Source: Polynucleobacter sp. (GTDB taxonomy: Bacteria; Pseudomonadota; Gammaproteobacteria; Burkholderiales; Burkholderiaceae). Taken from it: a stretch of 64,000 nucleotides of DNA. Below the pieces are notes generated by a model. The model made no database searches. It was given only the letters and a program-made list of their open reading frames with translations, and was not told where the DNA came from. Position 1 is the first letter of the stretch. Each line of letters begins with the position of its first letter. The stretch lies in NCBI RefSeq assembly GCF_030693775.1, contig NZ_JAUXZY010000004.1:620001-684000 (forward strand), written 5' to 3'. This document shows, piece by piece, positions 36,952 through 46,078 of this stretch. Both the position numbers and the translations under genes were made by a program.

Positions 36952-37950
36952 CTAGTCGGAGGATGGAGCCGTAATGCTGAGGGCGCTATTAAAACAGCGT
37001 TGATAGTATTCGCCGATGAGTAATTTTTCCTCGAAATCGCATTTATTCAAGAAGGCTAAACGGAATGCGGTCTCCAGGTCACCAAAGATGGTCCAGTTTT
37101 CAGCCCACGTAATGACCGTTCTGGTTGACATGAGGGTAGATAAATCACCCGCAGCAAAGCCTTTGCGCGTAAGGTTGGCTAGTGCAATCATTTGACCAGC
37201 AATTGCCGCATGCTCTGGTGCATTTAATAGCGGTACTTTTGCTTTGATGATTCGTTCTTCAGCCTGCGGCTCGAGGTAATTGAGTGCTGCCACAATATCC
37301 CAGCGATCCATCTGCCCCTGATTTAGTAGCTGCGTTCCATGGTAAATGTTGTTCCAATTTCCTAAGCCAACCGTGTTGCTGGTTGCAAAAATTCTAAAAT
37401 ACGGGTGTGGCTCGATGACGCGATTTTGATCAAGCAAGGTGAGGCGGCCTTCGCGCTCCAACATGCGCTGAATCACAAACATGACATCCGGCCTACCGGC
37501 ATCGTATTCATCCAGTACCAGGGCAACCGGTCTCTGCAATGCCCATGGGATGAGACCCAACTGAAAGTCGGTTACTTGCTTGCCGTCTTTTATAGTGATG
37601 ATGTCTTTACCCAATAGGTCCATGCGGGTAATTTGCCCATCCAAATTAATGCGAAGGCAGGGCCAGTTTAGGCGCGCTGCCACTTGTTCAATGTGGGTCG
37701 ATTTACCTGTGCCATGCATGCCTTGTAACAACACTCTGCGGTTAAATCGAAATCCAGCCAATAGCGCAATCGTTGTGTCGGCGTCTAATTGATAGTTTGG
37801 ATCGACCGCTGGAACGAGATCGCTGTGCTCTGAAAAGTGTGGCACATCAAAATCGCATTTGAAATGGCATTCAGGAAAGAGTGCTTTTGCCGACAGGGAG
37901 GTATCCGGCTGTAAAGTCATGAGCTCTGCTAATTCAGGGGTGTTGGGCAT
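36952..37950 (-). CDS. cobS: CobS-like AAA+ ATPase of a cobaltochelatase-type complex
   Basis: A 332-residue MoxR/CobS AAA+ ATPase with Walker A LQGMHGTGKSTHIEQ near residue 75, Walker B VALVLDEYDAGRPDVMF, sensor-1 FRIFATSNTVG, and the CobS-type region GNWNNIYHGTQLLNQGQMDRWD. The length equals Pseudomonas CobS. It would drive CobT. It is divergent from xsc across a 225-base spacer that carries the motif at 38075-38101, so the pair is likely expressed with xsc during growth on sulfonates. Confidence 0.88.
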   Translation of the reverse strand: MPNTPELAELMTLQPDTSLSAKALFPECHFKCDFDVPHFSEHSDLVPAVDPNYQLDADTTIALLAGFRFNRRVLLQGMHGTGKSTHIEQVAARLNWPCLRINLDGQITRMDLLGKDIITIKDGKQVTDFQLGLIPWALQRPVALVLDEYDAGRPDVMFVIQRMLEREGRLTLLDQNRVIEPHPYFRIFATSNTVGLGNWNNIYHGTQLLNQGQMDRWDIVAALNYLEPQAEERIIKAKVPLLNAPEHAAIAGQMIALANLTRKGFAAGDLSTLMSTRTVITWAENWTIFGDLETAFRLAFLNKCDFEEKLLIGEYYQRCFNSALSITAPSSD

Positions 37951-38074
37951 GTGTTTTCCAAGTCTTTACAATCGGCAACAAAAGAATATGTTCAATTAAT
38001 TGGTGAATATCATTCCACTTTTTAATTTTTTCTAAGGGATTTCCCGCAATTTAATCAAATTTTCTTTAATTGTA

Positions 38075-38101
38075 GAACAATTTGTTCCATTTTATTGAGA
38101 A
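38075..38101. promoter_or_regulatory. IclR-type operator in the cobS/xsc spacer
   Basis: GAACA-ATT-TGTTC-N9-GAGAA. The first two half-sites form a perfect 13-base palindrome except for the centre base. The same 5-3-5-9-5 layout recurs at 46900, 46971 and, less perfectly, at 58098 and 58147. The core resembles the KdgR palindrome of the IclR family. The site is about 75 bases before the xsc start. Confidence 0.65.
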
Positions 38102-38175
38102 AGTGGTAAAATTTCATTCATTATTACAGCATCACCCTGGCTTTTCTTATTTTCTAACGATACATGGAGAGTTTT

Positions 38176-39984
38176 ATGTCGAAATCAGATCACGCAGTCG
38201 TAGTTGGCCCACAGAAGATGACGCCTTCAGAGGCTTTTGTGGAAACAATGGCCGCGAACGGCGTTACTGACACCTTCGGCATTATGGGGTCGGCATTTAT
38301 GGATGCGATGGATATTTTTGCACCCGCTGGCATTCGTTTAATTCCGGTCGTGCATGAGCAGGGTGCAGCCCACATGGCTGATGGCTACTCTCGCGTAAGT
38401 GGTCGTCATGGCGTTGTTATTGCTCAAAACGGCCCAGGCATTAGCAATTGCGTCACTGCCATTGCTGCGGCTTACTGGGCTCACAGCCCAGTAGTTATGA
38501 TTACTCCAGAGACTGGAACCATGGGCATGGGACTTGGTGGTTTTCAGGAAGCAAATCAATTGCCAATGTTTGAGGAATTCACGAAATATCAGGGGCATGT
38601 GAATAATCCTAAGCGGATGGCAGAGTACACCGGCCGTTGCTTTGATCGCGCTATGTCCGAAATGGGACCAACCCAATTAAATATTCCACGGGATTATTTT
38701 TACGGAGAAATTGAGGTTGAGATTCCTCAGCCGAATCGACTGGATCGCGGTCCAGGTGGCGAGAACAGCCTCAATGAAGCGGCTGAGTTGCTGGCCAAAG
38801 CAAAATTTCCAGTGATCATCTCTGGCGGCGGCGTTGTGATGGGCGATGCGGTTGAGGAGTGCAAGGCATTGGCTGAGCGCCTTGGCGCCCCGGTAGTGAA
38901 TAGCTATCTCCATAATGACTCGTTCCCGGCAAGCCATCCTCTATGGTGCGGACCACTGGGATATCAAGGCTCGAAAGCCGCTATGAAGCTAATGGCGCAG
39001 GCCGATGTGGTGGTTGCCTTGGGTTCCCGCTTGGGACCGTTCGGTACATTGCCACAACATGGCATGGACTATTGGCCAAAAAATGCCAAGATTATCCAGA
39101 TTGACGCCGATAACAAAATGCTGGGCCTCGTGAAGAAGATTTCCGTTGGCATTTGCGGTGACGCTAAGGCAGCAGCAATTGCATTAACGCAGCGCCTTGC
39201 AAACAAAACCTTGGTTTGCGATGCGACTAAAGCAGAGCGCGCTAAAACCATCGCGGCCGAGAAAGCGTCCTGGGAAAAAGAGCTGGATGAATGGACGCAT
39301 GAGCGCGATGCATTCAGCCTTGACATGATTGAGGAGCAAAAAAAGGAGCGCACTCCTACTGGTGGAAATTACCTCAGCCCAAGACAGGTATTGCGGGAGC
39401 TCGAAAAGGCAATGCCAGCCGATGTAATGGTTTCGACTGATATTGGCAATATTAATTCGGTTGCCAACAGTTACTTGCGGTTTGAAAAACCCCGTAGCTT
39501 TTTTGCTCCCATGAGTTTTGGTAATTGCGGTTACGCTCTGCCCACAATCATTGGTGCGAAGGTTGCCGCTCCAGACCGCCCAGCAATTGCCTATGCAGGT
39601 GATGGTGCATGGGCAATGAGTATGGTTGAAATCATGACAGCAGTTCGTCACAACATCCCAGTCACAGCGGTCGTGTTCCATAACCGCCAGTGGGGCGCTG
39701 AAAAGAAAAACCAGGTTGATTTTTACAATCGCCGGTTTGTTGCTGGAGAATTAGAGAGCCCTAGTTTTGCAGGCATTGCTCAATCCATGGGCGCTGAGGG
39801 CATTGTGGTTGACCAGCTTGATCAGGTCGGTCCAGCGCTTAAAAAAGCAATTGATATGCAAATGAACGAAGGAAAAACCTGCGTACTCGAGATTATGTGT
39901 ACTCGGGAATTGGGTGACCCATTCCGCCGTGATGCATTATCAAAGCCAGTTCGCTTCCTCGAGAAATACAAAGACTACGTCTAA
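38176..39984 (+). CDS. xsc: Sulfoacetaldehyde acetyltransferase Xsc
   Basis: Xsc converts sulfoacetaldehyde and phosphate to acetyl phosphate and sulfite, the common step of taurine, isethionate and sulfoacetate degradation. The 602-residue ThDP enzyme has the Xsc-specific N-terminus MTPSEAFVETMAANGV and IMGSAFMDAMDIF, the activating Glu in VVHEQGAAHMADGYSR, TPETGTMGMGLGGFQE, and AYAGDGAWAMSM ... HNRQWGAEKKNQVDFYNRRF. ATG 38176 is chosen since GGAGAG lies five bases before it; ATG 38164 is also in frame. The associated pta gene lies in the iclR operon. Confidence 0.96.
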   Translation: MSKSDHAVVVGPQKMTPSEAFVETMAANGVTDTFGIMGSAFMDAMDIFAPAGIRLIPVVHEQGAAHMADGYSRVSGRHGVVIAQNGPGISNCVTAIAAAYWAHSPVVMITPETGTMGMGLGGFQEANQLPMFEEFTKYQGHVNNPKRMAEYTGRCFDRAMSEMGPTQLNIPRDYFYGEIEVEIPQPNRLDRGPGGENSLNEAAELLAKAKFPVIISGGGVVMGDAVEECKALAERLGAPVVNSYLHNDSFPASHPLWCGPLGYQGSKAAMKLMAQADVVVALGSRLGPFGTLPQHGMDYWPKNAKIIQIDADNKMLGLVKKISVGICGDAKAAAIALTQRLANKTLVCDATKAERAKTIAAEKASWEKELDEWTHERDAFSLDMIEEQKKERTPTGGNYLSPRQVLRELEKAMPADVMVSTDIGNINSVANSYLRFEKPRSFFAPMSFGNCGYALPTIIGAKVAAPDRPAIAYAGDGAWAMSMVEIMTAVRHNIPVTAVVFHNRQWGAEKKNQVDFYNRRFVAGELESPSFAGIAQSMGAEGIVVDQLDQVGPALKKAIDMQMNEGKTCVLEIMCTRELGDPFRRDALSKPVRFLEKYKDYV

Positions 39985-39994
39985 GTGTTGTGTG

Positions 39995-40030
39995 CTCCCA
40001 TTGCGGATCTGATCCGCTAGGGAGTTTAAA
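39995..40030 (+). terminator. Terminator between xsc and the nitroreductase gene
   Basis: Nested arms CTCCC / GGGAG and GCGGAT / ATCCGC form one long hairpin (39995-40024) followed by TTTAAAAAA. It separates convergent transcripts and could stop both. Confidence 0.7.
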
Positions 40031-40604
40031 AAATCGAGTGGTATGCCGATAAGTCCGGTCGCAATCCGCTGCCGGACTTATTTTTTGAGACAGTGCCAAT
40101 CGTAATAAAGCAAATTGGATATTCATCTGGCGGCAGTTTAAAAAGCTGCCTGAGGCGCTGGCTTGTGATTGCTTTGCCGCTTGATAGGCCTGATCCAAAG
40201 CCAAGCGCATGGGCTGATAAAAGAATGTTTTGAATTGCACAGCCCAAGGAGATCATCTTCTCATGTTCGCTAACGCCATCTGGAGTAATGCCGAGCTTGG
40301 CAACAGCAAGAAGCAGTAGAGGGCCACGAAGGGCCTTATCGTGTGCTTCCTGCAGTTCAATGGGGCTGGCCTGCGGATCTCTTTCCAGTAGGCATTCCTT
40401 AAAGACGGAGCCCAATCGAGAGCGGCTTGATTCACAGATTTCAATAAAGTGCCACGGCATATTGCGGCCGTGGTCTGGCGCAGCCTTTGCGGATTCGAGC
40501 ATGCGTTTTTTTTGCTCTGCGCTAGGACCAGGCTCAATTAGGCGCTTTGGCGAAACATGAACCCGTCCATGAATTAAGACGTCCGCATAGTCTTCAAGCA
40601 GCAT
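40026..40604 (-). CDS. Nitroreductase family protein
   Basis: A 192-residue FMN-dependent nitroreductase-fold protein, with ESAKAAPDHGRNMPWHFIEI near residue 35 for FMN phosphate binding and GCAIQNILLSAHALGFGSGLSSG near residue 130. It is last in the iclR-pta-soeABC operon, 14 bases after soeC. The substrate is unknown; a redox role in sulfite oxidation or flavin supply is possible but not shown. Confidence 0.85.
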   Translation of the reverse strand: MLLEDYADVLIHGRVHVSPKRLIEPGPSAEQKKRMLESAKAAPDHGRNMPWHFIEICESSRSRLGSVFKECLLERDPQASPIELQEAHDKALRGPLLLLAVAKLGITPDGVSEHEKMISLGCAIQNILLSAHALGFGSGLSSGKAITSQRLRQLFKLPPDEYPICFITIGTVSKNKSGSGLRPDLSAYHSIF

Positions 40605-40618
40605 CGACTAAATACTGC

Positions 40619-41551
40619 CTAGGAAATCCGTTGGTAGTACAAATTTTGCGGGTGATTTGCATCTGCAAAGAAGAGAAACCGCTCTGCCATTAAGCCGCAA
40701 CAATGAATCGCAAATGCGACAAAAATCCAGCCAGCCTGATCCTGGCTGATTGCGAATACAAGGGTAATCAGCGGCAGAATGTAGGCGGCGATGAGTGAAA
40801 TGCGTCGCAAATTACGGATCACCAAATCGCTTTGATGATGAAAAAACTCCTTGGTATTAAAGCTCCCGCCAGTCATTCCCATGGATGTTTGGCGAACATT
40901 ACTTGCTTTGAGTCCAGTAGCAGAGTTAATAGTTGAAATCGGGCGAAGATTTCGATTGCGCTTCCAAATCCAGAGCTTGATGACCATCGCTGCAGCTATC
41001 AAAATAAAGCCAACTTGGCTTAAGGCGAGGACAGATATCGTTTCGGATCCAAACCAAATGAGAAGCAGGGTAGATAGCAGCATCCAGCCCGATGCCAAAC
41101 CAAGAATAATGAAATTAATGATGGTCGAGAAGTGAGCCCACTCTTGAATAAAACGAATGCATTGGTAGATTTTGGCCGTACAGACCCATAATGCAAACGA
41201 TGCAGCAATGAGGGCACCCCAAACCCAGGAACTGCTCTGTCCTAGGAATGCGAAGAAGAGGGCGAGGCAAGTAATGCCGATGAAAATCGGCAGAATAATG
41301 ACTTCACGTGACAGCCAAGAGGTGCGCCACATTAATACAGCGCGCCAGGCTCTTTCAGGATGGCCTAAGTGAAACATGGATGAAATTAAGCCAATCATGA
41401 GCAGAACCAATGAAATCGGCAATGCGAGCATGGCCAAGAAGTCATCCGGCAAGCCGCCTTGACCAATGCTCATGAGGCCTATAAAAACCAGCAAGCCTTG
41501 GGCCATGCCTGCCAAGGTGGTGAAGAAAATGAGAGAAAAACTAGGATGCAT
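40619..41551 (-). CDS. soeC: Sulfite dehydrogenase membrane anchor SoeC
   Basis: A 310-residue DmsC/SoeC-type membrane protein with about eight hydrophobic segments. It begins MHPSFSLIFFTTLAGMAQGL; FHLGHPERAWRA and SWLSREV are conserved in this family, and the C-terminus has FFADANHPQNLYYQ. The central soluble loop (about 200-235) includes TGLKAS. It would anchor SoeAB to the cytoplasmic side and pass electrons to quinone. It overlaps soeB by 11 bases. Confidence 0.88.
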   Translation of the reverse strand: MHPSFSLIFFTTLAGMAQGLLVFIGLMSIGQGGLPDDFLAMLALPISLVLLMIGLISSMFHLGHPERAWRAVLMWRTSWLSREVIILPIFIGITCLALFFAFLGQSSSWVWGALIAASFALWVCTAKIYQCIRFIQEWAHFSTIINFIILGLASGWMLLSTLLLIWFGSETISVLALSQVGFILIAAAMVIKLWIWKRNRNLRPISTINSATGLKASNVRQTSMGMTGGSFNTKEFFHHQSDLVIRNLRRISLIAAYILPLITLVFAISQDQAGWIFVAFAIHCCGLMAERFLFFADANHPQNLYYQRIS

Positions 41552-42239
41552 TATTTTCTGCCTTTACTGCATTAATGATTTCGGTAATAGAGCGTGGTAA
41601 ATAGTGATTAGCTGGCTGTGTTTCCCACTCCGGCATGAGCTTGTAGCCTGAGCGCTTTTCAATTGCCTGGCTTGCCTCTGATTCAGGGTCATGAACATCG
41701 CCAAAAATACGAGCGCTGGTCGGGCAGGCGAGAACGCAAGCAGGCTTTCTTTCGCTCTCTGGCAAAGTTTCGCTGTAGATCCGATCTACGCACAAGGTAC
41801 ATTTAGTCATCACTTGGCGTTCTTCATCGAGTTCACGCGCGCCATAAGGACAGGCCCAAGCGCAATACTTGCAACCAATGCATTTGTCGTAATCGACGAG
41901 CACGATGCCATCTTCAGCACGTTTGTAGCTGGCGCCGGTGGGGCATACCGGTACGCAGGGAGGGTCCTCGCAGTGCAAGCATGATTTGGGGAAATGCACG
42001 GTTTCCATTTTGGGGAAGGTGCCAGACTCATACGTTTGAACCCGGTTGAAAAAAGCACCATTTGGATTCGCGCTATAGGGGTTGAGGTCGGTCAGTGGAC
42101 CTGCTGAGCCGGATGTATTCCACTCTTTGCAAGAGGTGACGCAGGCATGGCAACCCACGCATACATTGAGGTCAATGACCAAAGCCAGTTGCTTGCGCTT
42201 TGGGGCTGACTTTGCAGAAGTGCTGTTATGTTGTGACAT
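41541..42239 (-). CDS. soeB: Sulfite dehydrogenase iron-sulfur subunit SoeB
   Basis: A 232-residue ferredoxin-like subunit with four Cys groups for four [4Fe-4S] clusters: CVGCHACVTSCKEWN, CLHCEDPPCVPVCPTGA, CIGCKYCAWACPYGA and CTLCVDRI...CVLACP. It wires the molybdenum centre of SoeA to the membrane. There is no signal peptide, as in SoeB of Allochromatium. It lies 19 bases after soeA. Confidence 0.9.
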   Translation of the reverse strand: MSQHNSTSAKSAPKRKQLALVIDLNVCVGCHACVTSCKEWNTSGSAGPLTDLNPYSANPNGAFFNRVQTYESGTFPKMETVHFPKSCLHCEDPPCVPVCPTGASYKRAEDGIVLVDYDKCIGCKYCAWACPYGARELDEERQVMTKCTLCVDRIYSETLPESERKPACVLACPTSARIFGDVHDPESEASQAIEKRSGYKLMPEWETQPANHYLPRSITEIINAVKAENNAS

Positions 42240-42258
42240 AGAAGTTCTATAGAAAAGG

Positions 42259-45129
42259 TTATTTAGTAATCATTCCGGGTACCCGATGAGCCTTTACTTG
42301 TGGCCATGTTTCTTCGGGTTCGTTTTCATCTGCAGCAGCCAACTTGACGCGCACGTCGTACCAGCCCGCTTGTCCTGTGATTGGATCGGAGTTGCTAACT
42401 GAAAATCCACCGAGCGAAAGTTCTTCAGAAATCAGGTGATTGAGCAAAAAGCCTTTTTTAGACTCGTCCGAACTGGGATCGAGGCTCCAGGCGGACTCTG
42501 CCTTACCAATAGCATTCCATGTCCAAACAGTGCCTGGATCAACGGCTTCGGAGTGGCGAGCCATACACTTCACCTTGCCCCATTGCGATTCAATCCACAT
42601 CCAAGCGCCATCGTTAATGCCATGCTCTAGTGCGGTTTTGGTGTTGACGTACAGATAGTTATGACTATGAATTTGTCTCAGCCAGGCATTCTGAGAATCC
42701 CAAGAGTGATACATCGCCATCGGACGCTGAGTAATTGCGTTTAAGCTGTATTTTTCTAAGTCAGTAACCTCATCTTCGAGAGGTGGATACCAAAATGGCA
42801 ATGGATCAAAGTATTTGAGGATGCGGGATTTGAGATGCTCGGGAGGACTTGAACCTGGCCGTTGTCCTTTTGCTGCCAAGCGAAATTTTTGCAAAATATC
42901 GGAATAAATGGCAATCATGATTGGATCATTTTTTTGGCGCAGCGCATTTGCCTTACTAAAGTCGAGATAGCCCCGATTCCAATTACGCATGTATTGATGC
43001 TCTACCGGCATTTTGTAATGAAAGACGCAATTGTTTTCAGCATAGCGTTTCCATTGATCTGGATTTGGCTCGCCGCGCAAACTCTTCTCACCATCTTTAC
43101 CGCGCCATCCCGCTAAGAATCCAATGCCAGAATTGGGGGCGGTTTCAAAGCGCGTAATAAAGTCTGGGTAGTCTTTAAATTTACGGCCGCCATCTTCTGT
43201 AGTAAATGCAGGGAACTTTAAGCGTGAGGCCAATTCAATTAAAACTTCCTGGAATGGCTTGCATTCACCTGTAGTCGGCAAGACCGGAATGCGCACGGAA
43301 TCAACCGGACCATCGTATTCCGAGATCGGTCGATCCAATAAGCTCATTGCATCGTGGCGCTCTAAATAAGTTGTATCGGGCAGAACGAGGTCGGCAAAAT
43401 CAACCATTTCCGATTGGAAGGCATCGCACACCACCAGGAATGGGATCTTAAACTCACCATCCGCATTTTTAGAGTTCAAGAGCTCGCGCACTTCCATGGT
43501 GTTCATGGTGGAGTTCCATGACATGTTGGCCATAAAGATCATGAGCGTATCAATGGAGTAGGGGTCGCCCTTGACAGCATTGGTAATGACGTTATGCATT
43601 AAGCCGTGGGCAGCTAATGGGTGCTCCCAGGTATAGGCTTTATCGATGCGCAGGGCATTGCCTTTGGCATCGAGAGCCAAGTCTTCTGGCTGAGTGGGCC
43701 ATCCGAGCGGGGCTTTTCCAAGCGGCGTATTCGGTTTGATGTCGTTTTCAGAAGAGGGCGGCTTCACGTTCGGCGGTACTTGCCGTGGGTAAGGCGCTTT
43801 ATGCCTAAAGCCGCCTGGCCTATCAATCGTGCCAATCAATGACATCAACACAGCCAAGCCACGCGTTGTTTGAAAGCCATTGGAGTGAGCAGCCAATCCG
43901 CGCATGGCATGAAAGGCCACTGGCCTTGCGGTAACCGTCTGATGGGACTCACCCCAGGCGTCAGTCCACGCAACGGGCATTTCAAATGCTTGCTCAAATG
44001 CAGCTTGACCAATTTCAGTAGCTAATTTTTTAATTCGATCAGCCGGAATGCCGGTAATAGAGGAGGCCCATTCTGGCGTTGTATCTTGCACTTGCTTGCG
44101 CAGCAATTCAAATGCGGGCGCTACTTTTTTACCTTGGTGTGGGCCTGGGCCCATGATGAACTCGCCGCAGAGCGTTGGCGATACACCTTTTTCAAAGCAG
44201 GGTTTTGCGCTCTGGGTATTGGCATCCCATACGTATTTATTGTGCGGTAAATCGGCATTAATCGGATCAGAGTCGGGGTCAAACAAAAATAGACCTTCCT
44301 CGGGCCCTGCATCCAAACAGACCAGCTGACCAGAATTGCTATAGCGCTTTAGGAAGTCCGCATCGTATTGTTCGGTACGAATTAACTCGTGCATGAGGGC
44401 CATAAACAGGGCGCCATCTGTGCCTGGTTTAATCGGAATCCATTCATCGGCAATGGCAGAGTAACCGGTGCGTACGGGGTTGATGGATATAAAACGACCG
44501 CCTGCTCTTTTAAATTTTGAGAGCGCAATCTTCATTGGATTGCTATGGTGATCCTCAGCAGTACCAATCATGATGAAGAGCTTTGCGTGATCCAGATCGG
44601 GCCCACCAAATTCCCAAAAACTGCCACCAATCGTGTAAATCATTCCAGCGGCCATATTGACGGAGCAAAATCCGCCGTGCGCTGCATAATTCGGCGTGCC
44701 AAATTGGCGGGCAAATAAACCGGTCAAGGCTTGCATCTGATCGCGCCCAGTAAAGAGAGCAAACTTCTTTGGATCCGTTTCGCGGATCTTTTTTAATCGA
44801 TCGGTAAGTAATTCAAATGCCTGCTCCCAGCTAATTTCATCAAACTCACCGGCGCCTCGGTCGCTCCCTTTCTTGCGCAGAAGGGGTTTGGTGATGCGCG
44901 CCGGAGACTTCTGCTTCATGATGCCGGCCGATCCCTTTGCGCAGATAACGCCTTGGTTCAAGGGGTGCTCTGGGTTGCCATCAATGTAGACCAGTTCACC
45001 GTCGCGGAGATGGGCTCGAATGCCGCAGCGGCAGGCGCACATATAGCATGTTGTTTTTTTGATTTCAGTTGCAGCTGCTTGCTTGTGAATCGGATCGTGA
45101 ATTGGATCTTTGGAAAAAATCTTAAACAT
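42259..45129 (-). CDS. soeA: Sulfite dehydrogenase molybdoprotein SoeA
   Basis: A 956-residue bis-MGD molybdoenzyme of the DMSO reductase superfamily. The [4Fe-4S] motif is Cys28-X2-Cys31-X3-Cys35 ... Cys63; HGGFCSVNMAAG near residue 155 offers a Cys as Mo ligand. It has no Tat signal, so it acts in the cytoplasm, unlike DmsA and SorA. The length, the B and C partners, and the setting beside xsc and pta match SoeABC, which oxidises sulfite to sulfate. It would detoxify sulfite from Xsc and SuyAB and feed the quinone pool. Confidence 0.9.
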   Translation of the reverse strand: MFKIFSKDPIHDPIHKQAAATEIKKTTCYMCACRCGIRAHLRDGELVYIDGNPEHPLNQGVICAKGSAGIMKQKSPARITKPLLRKKGSDRGAGEFDEISWEQAFELLTDRLKKIRETDPKKFALFTGRDQMQALTGLFARQFGTPNYAAHGGFCSVNMAAGMIYTIGGSFWEFGGPDLDHAKLFIMIGTAEDHHSNPMKIALSKFKRAGGRFISINPVRTGYSAIADEWIPIKPGTDGALFMALMHELIRTEQYDADFLKRYSNSGQLVCLDAGPEEGLFLFDPDSDPINADLPHNKYVWDANTQSAKPCFEKGVSPTLCGEFIMGPGPHQGKKVAPAFELLRKQVQDTTPEWASSITGIPADRIKKLATEIGQAAFEQAFEMPVAWTDAWGESHQTVTARPVAFHAMRGLAAHSNGFQTTRGLAVLMSLIGTIDRPGGFRHKAPYPRQVPPNVKPPSSENDIKPNTPLGKAPLGWPTQPEDLALDAKGNALRIDKAYTWEHPLAAHGLMHNVITNAVKGDPYSIDTLMIFMANMSWNSTMNTMEVRELLNSKNADGEFKIPFLVVCDAFQSEMVDFADLVLPDTTYLERHDAMSLLDRPISEYDGPVDSVRIPVLPTTGECKPFQEVLIELASRLKFPAFTTEDGGRKFKDYPDFITRFETAPNSGIGFLAGWRGKDGEKSLRGEPNPDQWKRYAENNCVFHYKMPVEHQYMRNWNRGYLDFSKANALRQKNDPIMIAIYSDILQKFRLAAKGQRPGSSPPEHLKSRILKYFDPLPFWYPPLEDEVTDLEKYSLNAITQRPMAMYHSWDSQNAWLRQIHSHNYLYVNTKTALEHGINDGAWMWIESQWGKVKCMARHSEAVDPGTVWTWNAIGKAESAWSLDPSSDESKKGFLLNHLISEELSLGGFSVSNSDPITGQAGWYDVRVKLAAADENEPEETWPQVKAHRVPGMITK

Positions 45130-45160
45130 GGCTTGGTGGTTTCTTAAGAGGAGATTTAGT

Positions 45161-46063
45161 TTAGGCGAGACGCAGTGCTAATGCAGTGGATGCTACTCTG
45201 GAAAAAACGGAGTCGGAACGTGATGTGAGGATGATTGGCACGCTCGTGCCCAAGATGGCTCCAGCGCACTCAGCGCCTGCCATATAGATGAGCGACTTAT
45301 ACAGAATATTGCCGGCTTGAAGATCGGGGGCGAGCAAGAGATCAGGATCACCCGAGACCATGGAGTCGATCCCCTTTGTTTTGGCAGAGGTCGCTGAAAT
45401 GGCATTATCAAAACCGAAGGGGCCCTCAATCAATGCCCCTGGAAAAAAAGCATCATCACGGTGTAAATCGACTAATGTCTTTGCGTCCACCGTTGCCTGC
45501 ATGCTTGGATTAACGACCTCGGTTGCTGCAATGATGGCTACTTTGGCTTGATTGATTCCAATCTTGGCGAGTGCATCTAAGCTATTAAGCAAGATGTGTT
45601 TTTTATGCTCAACCGTGGGCGCAATGTTAACAACGCAGTCACTAATCCCAATGAGTTTATGGTAGCTGCTGAGCTCAAACAAAAAGAGATGGCTCGTTCT
45701 TCGCGCCGTTCTCAAACCTTCTTTGCTGACCACCGGGCCCATTAAATCCTCGGTATGCAGGGAGCCTTTCATCAGGGCGGCAAGCGCACCTGCTTTAGCC
45801 ATGGCCACTGCAGTCTGCGCTGCTTCAATGGGGTTGTTCGGTGTATCAACGATTTGTATTCCGTTAATATTAGCCCCCATCTTCTTTGCCAATAGGGCAA
45901 TTTGCTCCTGAGGCCCAATTAATACGGGGGCGCACAGAGACTGCTCCCTGAGCTGCGTCACGGTTTCAAGGGCAGGCTCACTGAGGGGAAAGACCACGCC
46001 AAGCGGCTTCGTTCCTTTTGACTCTTGAATGAGGGCCTCTAAGAGAGGGTATTTTGAACTCAT
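45161..46063 (-). CDS. pta: Phosphate acetyltransferase
   Basis: A 300-residue PTA_PTB-domain enzyme. It has LMKGSLHTEDLMGPVV near residue 97, LRTARRTSHLFLFEL, and C-terminal VSGDPDLLLAPDLQAGNILYKSLIYMAGAECAGAILG. It converts acetyl phosphate from Xsc to acetyl-CoA. It has the short form, like phosphate butyryltransferases; the xsc context supports acetyl as the group transferred. It is 15 bases after iclR and 31 before soeA. Confidence 0.88.
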   Translation of the reverse strand: MSSKYPLLEALIQESKGTKPLGVVFPLSEPALETVTQLREQSLCAPVLIGPQEQIALLAKKMGANINGIQIVDTPNNPIEAAQTAVAMAKAGALAALMKGSLHTEDLMGPVVSKEGLRTARRTSHLFLFELSSYHKLIGISDCVVNIAPTVEHKKHILLNSLDALAKIGINQAKVAIIAATEVVNPSMQATVDAKTLVDLHRDDAFFPGALIEGPFGFDNAISATSAKTKGIDSMVSGDPDLLLAPDLQAGNILYKSLIYMAGAECAGAILGTSVPIILTSRSDSVFSRVASTALALRLA

Positions 46064-46078
46064 GTTTTGATTATTAGC

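Noticed and set aside
35185..37950. Aerobic cobalamin synthesis genes
   Set aside because: CobS and CobT families are clear, but CobN and all other corrin genes are missing from the neighbourhood, so B12 synthesis is not supported by context.
42259..45129. DMSO reductase (DmsABC) annotation for the molybdoenzyme operon
   Set aside because: There is no Tat signal on the A subunit, and the genes sit with pta, iclR and the xsc island; this fits SoeABC sulfite oxidation better.
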